A stretch of DNA of 64,000 nt from Phytophthora colocasiae (lineage: Eukaryota; Oomycota; Peronosporomycetes; Peronosporales; Peronosporaceae): positions 1,116,001-1,180,000 of the forward strand of contig JAGKQI010000064.1 of assembly GCA_018806915.1 (NCBI GenBank), read 5' to 3'. This document shows, piece after piece, positions 52,650-63,415 of this stretch. The first letter of the stretch is position 1. Every line of letters begins with the position of its first letter. A model generated the notes under the pieces. It had not been told where the DNA came from and did not search any database. It saw only the letters and a list, made by a program, of their open reading frames with translations. Both the position numbers and the translations under genes were made by a program.

Positions 52650-53605
52650 TCCGATATCGTTTGAGAATATGATCTTACTTACATCTACGCAAGTTGTTCC
52701 ATGCCTCAAGCTGCAAAGGTCAATGCGGAGGCATCTGCATCTCAGGCGCCGACCATCCTGCAGATGATTCAGTACACGAACACCCCAAACGCATGGCGCT
52801 CGGAAGCTGCTACGTTTGAGAAAGATCAAGTTCATTAGCACAATGTACCGTTAGTTTAGCTCCGAACGCAAAACAACTTGAACGCCAACGTGCTTCATGA
52901 ATTCAGGCTGGCCCTCCTATCAAAACGCACACACGGACGTCTCGACCAATCCGATACCAACTACATCCGGCCACATGACGATCCTGATGGTCAACGTCCA
53001 GGCTCAAAATTCCCGACACCGTAGAAAATGTCGTGTGCGTTGGCTGGAGCACCTGTATGCGAGGTTCATCACATGGCTGCAGCTTTATAGGAAGAAGACA
53101 GTGCTGGGATAGTAGAGTGCGGACTCTAAACCTCATTCTCGAACTTGCATCCCAAGTCACAAAGCGACTTACCACTCCAGTCTTAGTCAACCTCCAACAC
53201 CAACCATCATGACTTTCCTACTCACTTCCATCGCTGTCGCCGCCACCAGCGCAGCTCTGTTCACTGCTGTCCCCGCCCAAACGATGCTCGGAAGCTGGAC
53301 AGAAGCTACTGTGACCGAAACTGAGGTGAACCTGCTCGTGCAGGCCACTAGCGACGCGAGTAACTACGCACCGGATGTGACCACGGCGATCTGCCTCATT
53401 GCCATCGAGGGACTGTGGACGCAGGTCGTGGCTGGCACCAACTACAAGTACCAGGTGGCTGGGTGTCCCGTGAACGACGCGAGCGGTCTGGGCGCGTGCG
53501 TGGATCGCGAGTGCGCTAAATCCGACTACGACGTCATTGTGTTCTCTCAGCCATGGACCAACACGGTGCAGGTCACGTCCGTCGCGCAGCACAGCTAAGC
53601 AGTTA
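52650..53605 (+). repeat. Right arm of the 0.9-kb inverted duplication
   Basis: It is the inverse of 49690-50605. It carries the intact cystatin gene with about 550 bp of upstream sequence that is also conserved in the left arm, so the two copies began with the same promoter. Confidence 0.9.
53209..53598 (+). CDS. Cystatin-like cysteine protease inhibitor (EPIC-type), intact
   Basis: The 129-residue secreted protein has a signal peptide ending near residue 22 (A-V-P-A-Q). Cystatin marks are the Q-V-V-A-G first loop at residues 72-76, followed by the T-N-Y-K-Y strand, and the P-W second hairpin at residues 115-116. Four Cys residues suit two disulfides. An N-terminal Gly (G-S-W) near residue 28 fits the third contact. 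Oomycete EPIC proteins block papain-like proteases in the plant apoplast. The start ATG at 53209 is shared with the inverted copy. The transglutaminase gene lies upstream and another cystatin downstream, so this is a small cluster of apoplastic effectors. Confidence 0.93.
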   Translation: MTFLLTSIAVAATSAALFTAVPAQTMLGSWTEATVTETEVNLLVQATSDASNYAPDVTTAICLIAIEGLWTQVVAGTNYKYQVAGCPVNDASGLGACVDRECAKSDYDVIVFSQPWTNTVQVTSVAQHS

Positions 53606-54208
53606 ACTCCTAGCAATGTTTGGCCATTGTTAATGGAACCTGTAAGAATAAAACGAAAACGTTGTTGTCTCCTGAAAGCAGTCTTATCGTTGTCGAGCAG
53701 ACTACGTAGTTGGGATGGATATGCAGTGGCAAATGTCTGCACGTGTGGCATGGGAATGTTCCGCCCTCGAGTCCCACAAGTTAACTCCGACGTTGAAGTG
53801 GTTGAATTTGAGCGTGCCACGTTTAAATACGGCACTGCACATGCACTAGCCTGTCGATAAGCCGAACCTACGAATTGGAACCTTGATCCGTGTCCATTGG
53901 TTGTCAACCGCACAGGAGAACGCCCTTCGGCAAACGCATTTCATAGTATTCAGATCTTTTTCCGTTGACTCTATAATTCAATATTCTTCTTGAGCTACAC
54001 ATTAATTAGCTCAAAGGACAAGAAGTTCAGAATCGAATACCTCGTTCAATCCGCTCTTCATCGGTTTGGACGAGAGACGCTTCACTATACGCGAAGAGTT
54101 ACGTCTCATGGCGGTCATCTGCGGCTCCACGTCGCCGTTCTCATTCGAGAACAAGCTTCGTCCAGCTCACTACTACTGCTAATATCCAAGTGCATCAATC
54201 CACCAAGT
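53606..54208. other. Intergenic, no gene seen
   Basis: The spacer between two cystatin genes. I see short ORFs only and no clear core promoter match. Confidence 0.55.
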
Positions 54209-54580
54209 ATGCGTCAAATCGCCTTGCTGTTGTTGCTATTAACCGTGCTGCTAACTGTGACTGAGGCTGTCACGTACCACCTCGTGGGGCAATGGATGCA
54301 CGCTACTAAGAACGCTGCCACAGAGAATCTGTTGGCTGAAGCTCTGCAGAAGAAGAACCCGTCGCTCAAGTCGCAGTTGTGCTTCACGGAGGTGACGGCC
54401 ATCGAGCAGCAGATCGTCAATGGCATCCACTTTCGCTACCACGTACGCGGCTGCGAGACCACCACGCCCGGGCGCTGCAACAGCGGCACTTGCACCAACG
54501 AGAAGAAGTTCGATGTCGAGCTGTTCACGCAACCGTGGGCCGATATCTTGCAGGTCATGTCTGCTGTCGACGTGGAGTAG
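54209..54580 (+). CDS. Second cystatin-like protease inhibitor (EPIC-type)
   Basis: I place the start at the ATG at 54209, because a Leu-rich signal peptide (about residues 1-21) follows it directly. The in-frame extension upstream is not signal-like. The mature part has the cystatin first loop Q-I-V-N-G (residues 68-72) followed by H-F-R-Y, a Pro-Trp pair at residues 109-110, and four Cys residues. The third loop position, where Ala is typical, is Asn. It is 123 residues long and only distantly similar to the cystatin at 53209. The expected role is inhibition of apoplastic plant or own Cys proteases. Confidence 0.9.
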   Translation: MRQIALLLLLLTVLLTVTEAVTYHLVGQWMHATKNAATENLLAEALQKKNPSLKSQLCFTEVTAIEQQIVNGIHFRYHVRGCETTTPGRCNSGTCTNEKKFDVELFTQPWADILQVMSAVDVE

Positions 54581-55509
54581 ACGCCACTTTGGCTACAGCT
54601 GAAGAGAGGAGTAAGATACGGTATTTAGAAGCGTGTGAATAGCTTTTGTGCACTGTACCGAGCGTGTTTTTAGTTGTGTTGGTGTTGCACTGCAACAACT
54701 TGCAGCTTACATTTCAAGACAGCTTTACAACATTGTGAAGGCAAATCTGGACAGAAGCTCTGCGATCTCGTGAAGATGTGAGGATCGCAAGCTCGAAGCC
54801 GCCATCATGCTCGTCGGAGTTGCATCCTGCTAGAGTGGAATGGATCGTTGAACACGGCGCTTGAATTTCTCATCTTATCAACAAGATGATAAGCTCGATG
54901 TGGTCCTCATCAGACTAAGACACAACGTCAGTGCGGAGGAAAGTAGAGCTCTCTTGACTGTGATCAGATCCATTCCTCTGCAACTGAACTGCCAATAGCA
55001 GTGCCATCGATTCTCACCATCGTGCGATCTACGCTTCAACTCGGAATCGCCTTCTGCAGCCGACGCAAGACGATCCCGCTGGCCTCTATCGGCTTCAATC
55101 GCGACTGCCAGCGCTATAGGGCAAGAGCAGAGCAAAGTTCGCCACGTCGAGACTCGATACTTCGCTCTCATTCGCTTTGGTTGACTCACCACAAGTCACT
55201 CGATGTCGGTAATGTGTACCGGTGGTAATAACTCACCAAGATCCATTCCTCCCCAGTTAGTTGATCCCAACGTGGCAATGACTTTTGGTCATACAAATTC
55301 CAGCCAAGAACTCGTGGATGGTGCAGCCAGGAGCTCCACGAAGCAGCAACGTAGCGTTGTAAGAGGCCCGACACTTGGGACATCAGTACCGTGTTTTTCC
55401 GGAATAGTGCTGCATTTCCGTTTCGTTTCTATTTTGCACCAATCATATCTTCTAATTGGATATATTTTGACGAATCAGAGAGCGTCGACTGCGCTCCAAG
55501 CCTCCAAGC
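54581..55509. other. Intergenic between the effector cluster and the housekeeping block
   Basis: About 930 bp with no supportable gene. One short hairpin is present near 54877-54893. This marks the change from effector and transposon sequence to compact conserved genes. Confidence 0.55.
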
Positions 55510-55525
55510 GCTCACTTTCACTTTT
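55510..55525 (+). promoter_or_regulatory. Oomycete Inr-like core promoter of the MED15-like gene
   Basis: GCTCACTTTCACTTTT resembles the Inr/FPR consensus and lies 84 bp before the ATG at 55609. Confidence 0.55.
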
Positions 55526-55608
55526 GCGTTCTCGCGCTCACAAGCTCTCCGGGCGGACTAGAGGGGCCTAAAATACTGTAAGTGATTGGAGCGGATAAGG
55601 GAAGCATC

Positions 55609-58600
55609 ATGGAAGGCCAATGGCGCTCCGAGATCCCCGAGGACATGCGCAAGAAGATGATCACTGAAATGTACGTCTCTCCCTCTCTTAAATGCACCCA
55701 GTGCGAGCTCTGTAGCGTCGCTAGAGACGCCAAAGGAGTGTGTTGAAGAAAACGTTTCCCCCCTCACTTATTTCAGAGTTAAAACGTATCCGAGACACTA
55801 AACGGTGTGCTTATTATGCAGGTATCATGAGCTGGCGCGTATCTCCGGTGAGGTGGATAAGCAGAAGGTGTGGGGATCGGCAGCCAAGTTCGAGTTGATG
55901 TTGTGGTCCAGTAGCCCCGATAGAGTGAGTACTTGATACTAGACTGCATAATTGGAAGAGAGGAAGAGCTGACTGTTTGTGGCTGTAGAATGCGTACCTG
56001 GTGAAGATGCAGCGCAAGATCATGAGTCTCAAGAAGAAGCCGAGCGCTGGCGACATGCAGCAGGCCAACTTGATGGCCAATGGCAACAACGTGGGAACGT
56101 CCAACGCCATGAATGCTGCAGCTAATGGCTTGAACGGAGGACTGAACATGAACATGAACGCGGCCATGAATGCCCAGCAGTTCCAGCAGAACAACGCGGC
56201 GGTCAGTGCAGCTATGAACAACTTCCAGCAACAGGCGCAGGCTCAAGCCCAAGCTGCTCAAGCCCAAGCCCAGGCTCAGGCTCAAGCTCAGGCCCAAGCA
56301 CAAGCACAAGCACAAGCACAAGCTCAGGCCCAGGCCCAGGCCCAGGCCCAGGCCCAGGCTCAAGCACAAGCCCAAGCTCAAGCTCAGGCCCAAGCACAAG
56401 CACAAGCTCAGCAGAGTGCTGCACTGGCTGCTGCTGCAACTAATGGCACGAGCGCTGGTGCTTCGACTGGTTTGAACCCAGCAGTGACTGCTGGGTTGAA
56501 CACCACCAGTTCCGCTCCGACGACGGCAGGTACGACCCCAGCAGTGAGCATTCCTTCTGCTCCGCAGCAACAGGCGCAGCAGTGGTTGCAGCGTATTCAA
56601 GTGCAGTTCCAGGCCCAGCAGCGGCAGCTTCTCCACACGCAGAACCAGGAGTCGCAGCAGCTTCGCCAGCAGCACTCAAACCAACAAAACCAACTTGCTC
56701 AGCAGCAGCAACAACAAGGTGTCGCTCCTGATCTGCGTCGCCAGCAACTGCAGACTCTACAGCAACAACACCAGCTTGCACGCACTCGCCTACAGCATTT
56801 GCACAAGAGCAAGCAGCAGCAGCTGCAGCGCAAACAACAGCAGTACCTGATGCAGAAGCAACACCAGATTCAGCAGCAACAACAGCAAGGGTCGATCGCT
56901 GCGACTTCAACGACCACCACCACGAATGGAGCTCCATCTACGGCCATGATGGCTGCGACGCAAGCTGGAGCTACGACAGCATCGACGTCTCTCCCAAGTG
57001 CGACGACGGCTCCAACGACGGCTCCTACTGTTCCTACCACGCAAGCAGCAGCAGCTCTCGCTGCAGCTCAGCGTAATGTGAAACCGGAGCAACTGGCGGC
57101 TGCACATACGCAACAGGCAGCGATGCGCGAGATGCAGCGCGCTCAAAACACGTCTCAATTACTCTCTGACACCACGTTGAAGCACACACTTCCTAACGGG
57201 ATTGGTTCGACCACTGCCGCCTCCACCCCTACAGTCTCAACATCGGCTGCGACTACCACAGCGACGACCACTACGAACAGCAACCAGACATATGTCGAGA
57301 GACTGAAGGAGATGAAGCAGAAGTACTGGGATGATTTGGTGATTGTGTACCGTGAATTCGAGCGCATGGTGAAACAGAAGCCGGCCAACCAGCAGCAGGA
57401 GCGCATCAACACCTTCCTCGTGAACTTGAAGCGCATCATCGCGCTCTTGCAGCAGGATCCATCGAAGGTCACTAGCAGCAATAAGAATGATTTGGATCGT
57501 GTGGAGGCCCACATCCACAAGCAGGTACTGCCTATCCTGGAGAGATTGAAGAACAAGACTCGCGCCGCTGCAGCAAACGGAACCACGGGCACCCCTTCAT
57601 CTCAGCAGGAGCAGCTGAAGAAGGCCCAAGAAGCGCAGCGTCTAGCTCAGCTGCAAGAGCAACAGAAAAAGCTGCAAGAGCAGCAAAAGGCTGAGGCCCA
57701 GCGCAAGCTTCTTGAAGAGCAGAAGAAGAAATTGCAACTCGAGGCTGCCGCAGCCGCAGCAGCTAAGAAACAGGAGATTCTGGAGCAGCAACGCAAACAG
57801 AAGCAGCAACAACTCCAAGCCCAGCACGCCCAACAGCAAGCTCTTCTACAGCAGCAGCAACAGCAGCGACAGCAGTTGCTGGCCCAGCAACAGGCTCAAC
57901 TGAAGGCTCAGAACCAACTGCGCATGAACGCAGCCACACAGCAGCAAACAATGTTGACTGCAAGTAATGGCCTCACCCCAACTAGTGCGGCTAATGGGAC
58001 TAGTGCGTCTACTGGCGTCGGGACGTCTCTGCAAACTCCAATTGACGTATCAACCTCGTCATCCCCGGGAGGAACTACTGCTACCAATGGTATGGCTTCA
58101 TTGACACCTGCGCAGTACAGGACGTTCAAGCTCCCTGAGGCGCGCAAGCAGCAGCTCACTGCCCAGCATGCCAAATTGCGCGAGCAGCAGCAGGAGCTGA
58201 TCATGCAGCAGAGCCGCGCCAAGTCACCGTCGCATCAAGCGAAACTTGCGCACCAGGCTCAGCGTCTTGCACAGATGATCAACAAGATTTCGCAGCAGTT
58301 AGTGCAATGCAAGCTGGCTGAGGAGTACGAGCAGTCCAAGAATATGAGTATGGCTTCGACAATTTCGCAACCGACGCTCTCGCAGTCGACTGCAACGCCA
58401 ACCGCGCTCAACAAGGCTGCGACTATAAAGCCTGAGATTGCTGCCACTACTGCTGCACCTGCGGTAAATGGACTTGCTACGGTTGTTCCTGCTGTTACTG
58501 CCGTGACTCCTGGATTGGTGTCGGACGCTACTTCTAATGCGATGAAGGTCGACACTTCTGTTGTCGATGCTGTAGTAGTGGACACTGCCGCAGTGGGATC

Positions 58601-58790
58601 CAAGCTGGACGAGAATTTCAAGTCGGTGTTGCCCGACATGACTGGCCTGGGTGCGTCCGAGAAACTGTTGACTGCTGTGGCTGCCTACGAGAAGCACAAG
58701 CCGGAGGTGCTGAAGCGCGGCGCATCACGGTTCTCCCGGATCGCCGTGACAATCGGCGCCAAGTTGAACACGTCCTATGTGACTTCCTAG
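55609..58790 (+). CDS. MED15-like Mediator subunit with KIX domain (3 exons, 988 aa)
   Basis: Exons are 55609-55670, 55822-55924 and 55989-58790. Both introns are GT-AG (GTACGT...TGCAG and GTGAGT...TGTAG), and joining them keeps the frame. Residues 1-72 form a KIX domain (W-R-S-E-I-P-E-D-M-R-K-K-M at the start, V-K-M-Q-R-K-I-M-S-L at the end). This domain in MED15 and p300/CBP binds transcription activators. A long Gln/Ala-rich body follows, with an Ala-Gln dipeptide run at 56230-56410, Gln-rich coiled coils, and a conserved-looking C-terminus (A-S-E-K-L-L-T-A-V-A-A-Y). The nuclear role would be linking activators to RNA polymerase II. The layout (N-terminal KIX, long Q-rich middle) suits MED15. 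A CBP-like protein is unlikely, because no HAT or bromodomain is present. Confidence 0.85.
56230..56415 (+). repeat. Ala-Gln hexanucleotide repeat
   Basis: About 30 units of GCNCAR encode alternating Ala and Gln in the MED15-like protein. Codons vary between units, so the protein pattern is kept better than the DNA pattern. Confidence 0.9.
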
Positions 58791-59583
58791 AATCCTTCGT
58801 TAGCCGCTCCGTGTGAAATGACATCGTGTCCTGCTCGAATTGGGGTGTAAAATGGGAGACATCAAGGCAAGGCAAGCACCACCAAGCGAATCAAGACAGC
58901 ACGTAGTGTAGGGAAGCAGTAGGTTTTGCTTTATTTATGAAGAGGCGGTGTTGGTTGTGAATATCTTGCCTTGCTCGTTTGAGGTCATCGAGTCAGTGCA
59001 GCCATGTCGCGCTGGCCGTGAAAACTTTCGGTGACATGTCCGCTGGGCGGTAAATGTACAATTACAATGCACATTATGATTTTATTTTCTTACCGCTTTA
59101 GAAGTACAGTATGCTGTTTGACTTGGTCGTACATGTAGAATGGATTCGTGTTCGTACATTATATTACGTACAGAACACCATCTATGTCCGCTGCTCGTCC
59201 GCTCTGCGTCCGCTCTGTCCACTTACTGAGTCCAAGTCTTCATTCCGCCTCGTGAAACAGTCGAATCGTAGACGCTCAGTCGAAAAGCAGACGCTGAGCG
59301 CAAGAAACAAGTCAGAGCCCCCCGAAGAGCTCCCGCTGTCCCTCGCATCCCCGCAATCACCCGCAGCTCTTTATCTGCTGCTTGTGCACTCTCAGTGCCA
59401 ATTAGAGCTCTGGAGCCATTGGCTAGTGACTGATTCTCCATTGCGGCGCTCCGTACCGGTGCAGTTTTTCTCACACTCAAGTGGAATCCCAGTGGTCCGC
59501 TCTCAAGTGCAATCTTCTTAACTCGTTGCCAGTAACGTACAAGCCATTTGAGCTTGATCTCGACGTACTGCAAGTCATCCACC
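58791..59583. other. Intergenic between the MED15-like and SDS3-like genes
   Basis: It holds the 3' region of the MED15-like gene and the upstream region of the next gene. No other gene is supported. Confidence 0.55.
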
Positions 59584-60805
59584 ATGTCGACAATCGTGGT
59601 AGAGCAACCCCGCCAATCAGGGATGGCTACATCCAGCCCTGCAGTGAAAGCTCCAGTCCCATCTGCGAATGGGATCAAGGACTCTGCTCCAGAGCCTATG
59701 GACGTCGATATAGACAAGAGAGATGAAGAGAAGACCTCAGTTCAAGGTAGTGAAGCCTCCGTTGTAGTCAACGGAAATGCCAAGACGATGGCTGCGACCG
59801 TCAAACGGAACACCGAGAGTCCAACCGAGATATCGAGGAAACTCGTGGAACAGGCCAAACGCCGACTCCAGATTCAAATGCACTTCGTTGAGAATGCCAA
59901 GCGTAAAATACTGGATGAGACACATCCAGACATGCAACAGAGACTGCAAGTGCTCCTTGAGGAACGTGACCGACTGCTGCGTGTGGCCAAACAACGGAGT
60001 GAATATTTCCAGAACGGCACAAACGTGATTTTTGATTATGAGTGCGACGAGGCCAATTCGGAGTATGAACTGCAATGCGAGAAGCTTCGTCAAGATATGT
60101 TGGAGGAGATCCACCACGAGATGGAGATTCTACACGACCAGCGAAAGGGAGGTCATAGTAGTAGCTACGGTAAGGATCTGGACGTGTGTTGGTTATTTAC
60201 GGTATTTTAACGCTTTTACGCGTTATTTTAACAGCTCGAGCTACAACTCGCAAGACTCGAAGTACCCGCAATAAATCTGCCACCGAGTCGGGTTTCGCTC
60301 TAGATACTGCACAGAAGATCAAGAAACGTGCTGGTGGTTACGTCTTTCAACCGCTGGAGAACAAATTGGGGCAGTCGGAGATCGACCACGACGTCAGAGA
60401 GCTCACGAATGTTTATGAGGCAACGAAAAAGCGTCGCATAGAGTTTGACACCGGTACGCGACTGGTAGCATCTTCTCCTGCTATTCTTGATGTCACTCAT
60501 GACGTTTTGCATCCTGTTCAGATGGTGAGATCCCTACTGTGGCCAAATACTACCGGAATAAGTTCCTGTATCGAGACTGGATCTTCCAGGAGGGCGATGA
60601 GGTATATGTGCTCAACTACCCGGCATCTAGTGAGTATGCGGCCGTCATCTGTGGTATCACGGCCACGGAAATCCTCGTGCTGTCGGAGAAGGGGAAATAC
60701 TACCGATTGGTCATTATGGATATCCGGCAAGGTCGTGTCGTGCTCACCACGCTGTCATCAGAGCACGCCGCCTCCCGAGATGATCTCAGTGATGCAAGTC
60801 CATAG
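59584..60805 (+). CDS. SDS3/SUDS3-like subunit of a Sin3 histone deacetylase complex (3 exons, 362 aa)
   Basis: Exons are 59584-60169, 60235-60453 and 60522-60805. The introns are 65 and 68 bp (GTAAGG...AACAG and GTACGC...TTCAG), and the joined frame is open throughout. The N-terminal 75 residues are low-complexity. A long coiled coil follows (about 80-190; L-L-E-E-R-D-R-L-L-R, L-R-Q-D-M-L-E-E-I-H-H-E-M). The C-terminal domain (about 270-345) resembles the capping domain of SUDS3: L-Y-R-D-W-I-F-Q-E-G-D-E-V-Y, then A-V-I-C-G-I-T-A-T-E-I and D-I-R-Q-G-R-V-V-L. The expected role is scaffolding of a nuclear deacetylase corepressor. The start ATG at 59584 is the first in frame. It converges on the FMC1-like gene, 178 bp away. 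Confidence 0.75.
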
Positions 60806-60983
60806 ACGCACTGTCCTGGTTACTGGTGCCAATCTCCATATTGGTGTGTGTCCTTGGCCTTCCGCCTTGTGTCTTAATTTTGCTTATCTCAACAATAGCT
60901 TGAAAACAACATTTTCGACTGGCCCAGATAGCAATGTCCGTCTGACCATCACGTTTCTGATGCCTGCAACGACCGGAAGCTTC

Positions 60984-61556
60984 TTACTGTACCGCTGCAG
61001 CCTCCTTTGCCCTCTTGTTGGCAAGGTACTTAGCCGCTGCTGCTTTCTTGCGAGCCTCCTCTTCCTGCTTCTCAGCGTACATCTCAGGCACCTCAAGACC
61101 CACACGACGAGCGGAGGCGTTGACGATCTCCTGGCCTGAAAGTTTCTTCTCCACACCCACATCCAGAGCCCACAGATACTGCACAAGAGACATCGTCAGT
61201 AACTTATCAACACTTGACAATCAGAACACTAGTAAAACGTACGCGCTGTTCCTCAACACCTTGCAACAGCATCAAATAGTCACTGGCTTCTGCACGGTAC
61301 GCACGCATCTTGGTGCGGTCGTTTTCATGCTGCCGCGCCCGGTACTGCAATGATAAAAAACATTGGGGAATTGTTACAATGTGGGGCGGAGAGATATTCA
61401 ATATGTTATTAAGAACTGAACCTGCGCGAGAATCTGCTGCGAGAACTTGCAGTCACGAATGGAGTCCTGGGACCCACGTGCACGAGAGACTCGCAGTAAC
61501 GAGCGCAAGTTCTTGAGCACGTCAGCCTTGGAGCCGATGCGCAGTCCTCTCGCCAT
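60984..61556 (-). CDS. FMC1-like mitochondrial ATP synthase assembly factor (3 exons, 143 aa)
   Basis: On the minus strand, exons are 61556-61422, 61344-61243 and 61178-60984. Both introns are short GT-AG (77 and 64 bp) and fall between codons. The protein starts V-L-K-N-L-R-S-L-L-R-V-S-R, an LYR-like helix. It continues with a Y-L-M-L-L-Q-G-V core and then S-G-Q-E-I-V-N-A-S-A-R-R-V-G-L-E-V-P, matching the end of FMC1/C7orf55 proteins. A Lys/Ala-rich tail follows. FMC1 helps assemble the F1 part of ATP synthase in mitochondria. The gene diverges from the RibB gene across a 251-bp shared promoter region. Confidence 0.7.
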
Positions 61557-61807
61557 GATTGACGTTGGGTACGGCACACGAGAATGGAGTTTGGGACATG
61601 AAATGTACGCTTATATTTGTGTGGTAGACATCACAGTATTGTGATTGGCCTGATTTTCACCAATCGCAGATGAAATACGTTTGCACTGCTTTACGTCAGC
61701 GAAGAGCTCAGCAATCCGCCCAGGACATTTGATTTATGCTCAAGCTTCATTCATAAACGAATTCGCAACGGCCCACGCATAGTGCAAGTTCTATCAAGCT
61801 TTTAATA
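61557..61807. promoter_or_regulatory. Shared upstream region of the FMC1-like and RibB genes
   Basis: A 251-bp divergent intergenic region that must hold both promoters. TTCATTCATAAA at about 61747-61758 is a weak Inr candidate for RibB. Confidence 0.45.
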
Positions 61808-62905
61808 ATGGCAATTGGAACTACTGTTAACGGCGACAAAACCTCCAATAATGTGGGCACTACACCCATTGAAGAAGCCCTTGAGACGATACGTCAAGGA
61901 GGTTTCGTGGTTGTCATGGACAACGAAGACCGCGAGAACGAAGGTGACCTTATTGCTGCCGCTGAATTCGCCACGGAGGAACGCGTCGCCTTCATGCTGC
62001 GTCACTCCACGGGGATCGTCTGCGTGCCGGCGCTGCCTGCTCGTCTCGAGGAGTTGCAACTGCCCTTGATGGTAGAGAACAACACTGAGGCCCACAAATG
62101 CAAGTTCGCAATCACTGTGGATCTAAAGGAAGGCAATTCAACTGGAGTATCGGCTGGCGATCGGTCCCGTACTATTCGTGCTTTGGCGGACTCGAAGGTT
62201 CCCCCCACAGCGTTTAATCGCCCCGGTCATATCTTCCCCTTGCTGGCACAGGAAGGTGGCGTGATGGTGCGTGCTGGACACACAGAGGCTGCAATTGACC
62301 TTGCAAGACTGGCTGGAGTCAAGCCTGTGGGTTACTTGTGTGAGATGATGGGAGACGACGGGCGAATGCTGCGTCGTCCCCAGCTTCAAGAGTTCTCCCA
62401 GACTCACAACCTGCCCCTTGTTACGATCTCCGACTTGATTCGATACCGTGCACGAACGGAGGCGCTTATTCAGCGAACAGAAATCAAGCCAACTACTATC
62501 ACCACTCCGTTTGGCGATTTCTTGTCAATGGAATACAAGTCAATCGTCCAAGACGACCAGACGTATCACGCGCTTGTTTTTGGCGATGTGAGCGCCCAGA
62601 AGGATGTCCCCGTGTTCCTAGTGGAGGACGGATTCGAGGCAGGTTTGCAAGCGCAGTGGGCTATGAAGCACGTATCGAAGTGTGGTCGTGGTGTGCTGGT
62701 GTACATCCACGGTTCGGAGCAGCTGATGCAGATCAGTGGTAAGCTGATGGCGCGCCAGAGTATCTTCGGTATGGCGATGCAGGTCGTGCGCGACCTTAAG
62801 GTAGCGTCAGTGCATCTACTGACCACGACAGACTGGAGTATCAACCCGAATGGCTTTGGTATTGAGATCGTTAGCAATGAGCGACTTTCAACGTACTTGG
62901 GTTAG
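61808..62905 (+). CDS. ribB: 3,4-dihydroxy-2-butanone 4-phosphate synthase (RibB) with degenerate GTP cyclohydrolase II domain
   Basis: The single exon encodes 365 residues. The N-terminal 210 residues are a full RibB domain with the active-site loop D-N-E-D-R-E-N-E-G-D-L (about 38-48), R-H-S-T-G-I-V, R-P-G-H-I-F-P-L, and H-T-E-A-A-I-D-L-A-R-L-A-G. It makes the four-carbon precursor of riboflavin from ribulose 5-phosphate. The C-terminal 150 residues have the position and general shape of GTP cyclohydrolase II. They lack its zinc-binding Cys cluster and the usual catalytic wording, so that part is probably not catalytic. The gene is followed by a second, similar copy at 63416. Confidence 0.93.
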   Translation: MAIGTTVNGDKTSNNVGTTPIEEALETIRQGGFVVVMDNEDRENEGDLIAAAEFATEERVAFMLRHSTGIVCVPALPARLEELQLPLMVENNTEAHKCKFAITVDLKEGNSTGVSAGDRSRTIRALADSKVPPTAFNRPGHIFPLLAQEGGVMVRAGHTEAAIDLARLAGVKPVGYLCEMMGDDGRMLRRPQLQEFSQTHNLPLVTISDLIRYRARTEALIQRTEIKPTTITTPFGDFLSMEYKSIVQDDQTYHALVFGDVSAQKDVPVFLVEDGFEAGLQAQWAMKHVSKCGRGVLVYIHGSEQLMQISGKLMARQSIFGMAMQVVRDLKVASVHLLTTTDWSINPNGFGIEIVSNERLSTYLG

Positions 62906-63415
62906 AACGCTCTGATTGATTGGTAGTGTAGAGCTGCTAATACATTCACGTGATAGACTGCAAGATCTATATATTTTACATATTAATACACCTGGATGAC
63001 AAACAATGTTGCGCTCCTTGCTGGTCATCAACGCGAGTGGATCTGCATCAACGTTGAGCAGAGCAGCATGGGACACTTTGACCTCCACGTTGCTGTTTGC
63101 GTCAACGGCGCCAGCTACGTCACTCCCTCACGCTGATTAATCCATATTTATACCAATCACATATTACCTTGTAATGTAGATTACCCTAACATAATTCATA
63201 TGTATATAAAACACATTACCATACCAATTAAATCCTATAAACTTATAATCCTGCTAAACAGTCTTTTACGCAATCTCTTCCATGCCACACCAGATTACGC
63301 TTGCAACGTCACTCATCCAGTCCCCTTGAGGTCAAGGGCCTTGACATTTACCCGCCAGACTATCTCGTCGAGCATTGCTACATCAGCCTCTTCCAACTCA
63401 CGTCCCCCCTACACA
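62906..63415. other. Intergenic between the tandem RibB genes
   Basis: About 510 bp, AT-rich in the middle, with no supportable gene. It contains the 3' region of the first copy and the promoter of the second. Confidence 0.55.

Noticed and set aside
52518..52841. Minus-strand ORF matching a plus-strand ORF at 50412-50603
   Set aside because: The match only reflects the inverted duplication. The two versions differ in length and neither has recognisable features.
55779..56675. Long minus-strand ORF rich in Leu, Gly and Ser opposite the MED15-like gene
   Set aside because: It is the antisense reading of the Ala-Gln repeat and has no domain or start signal.
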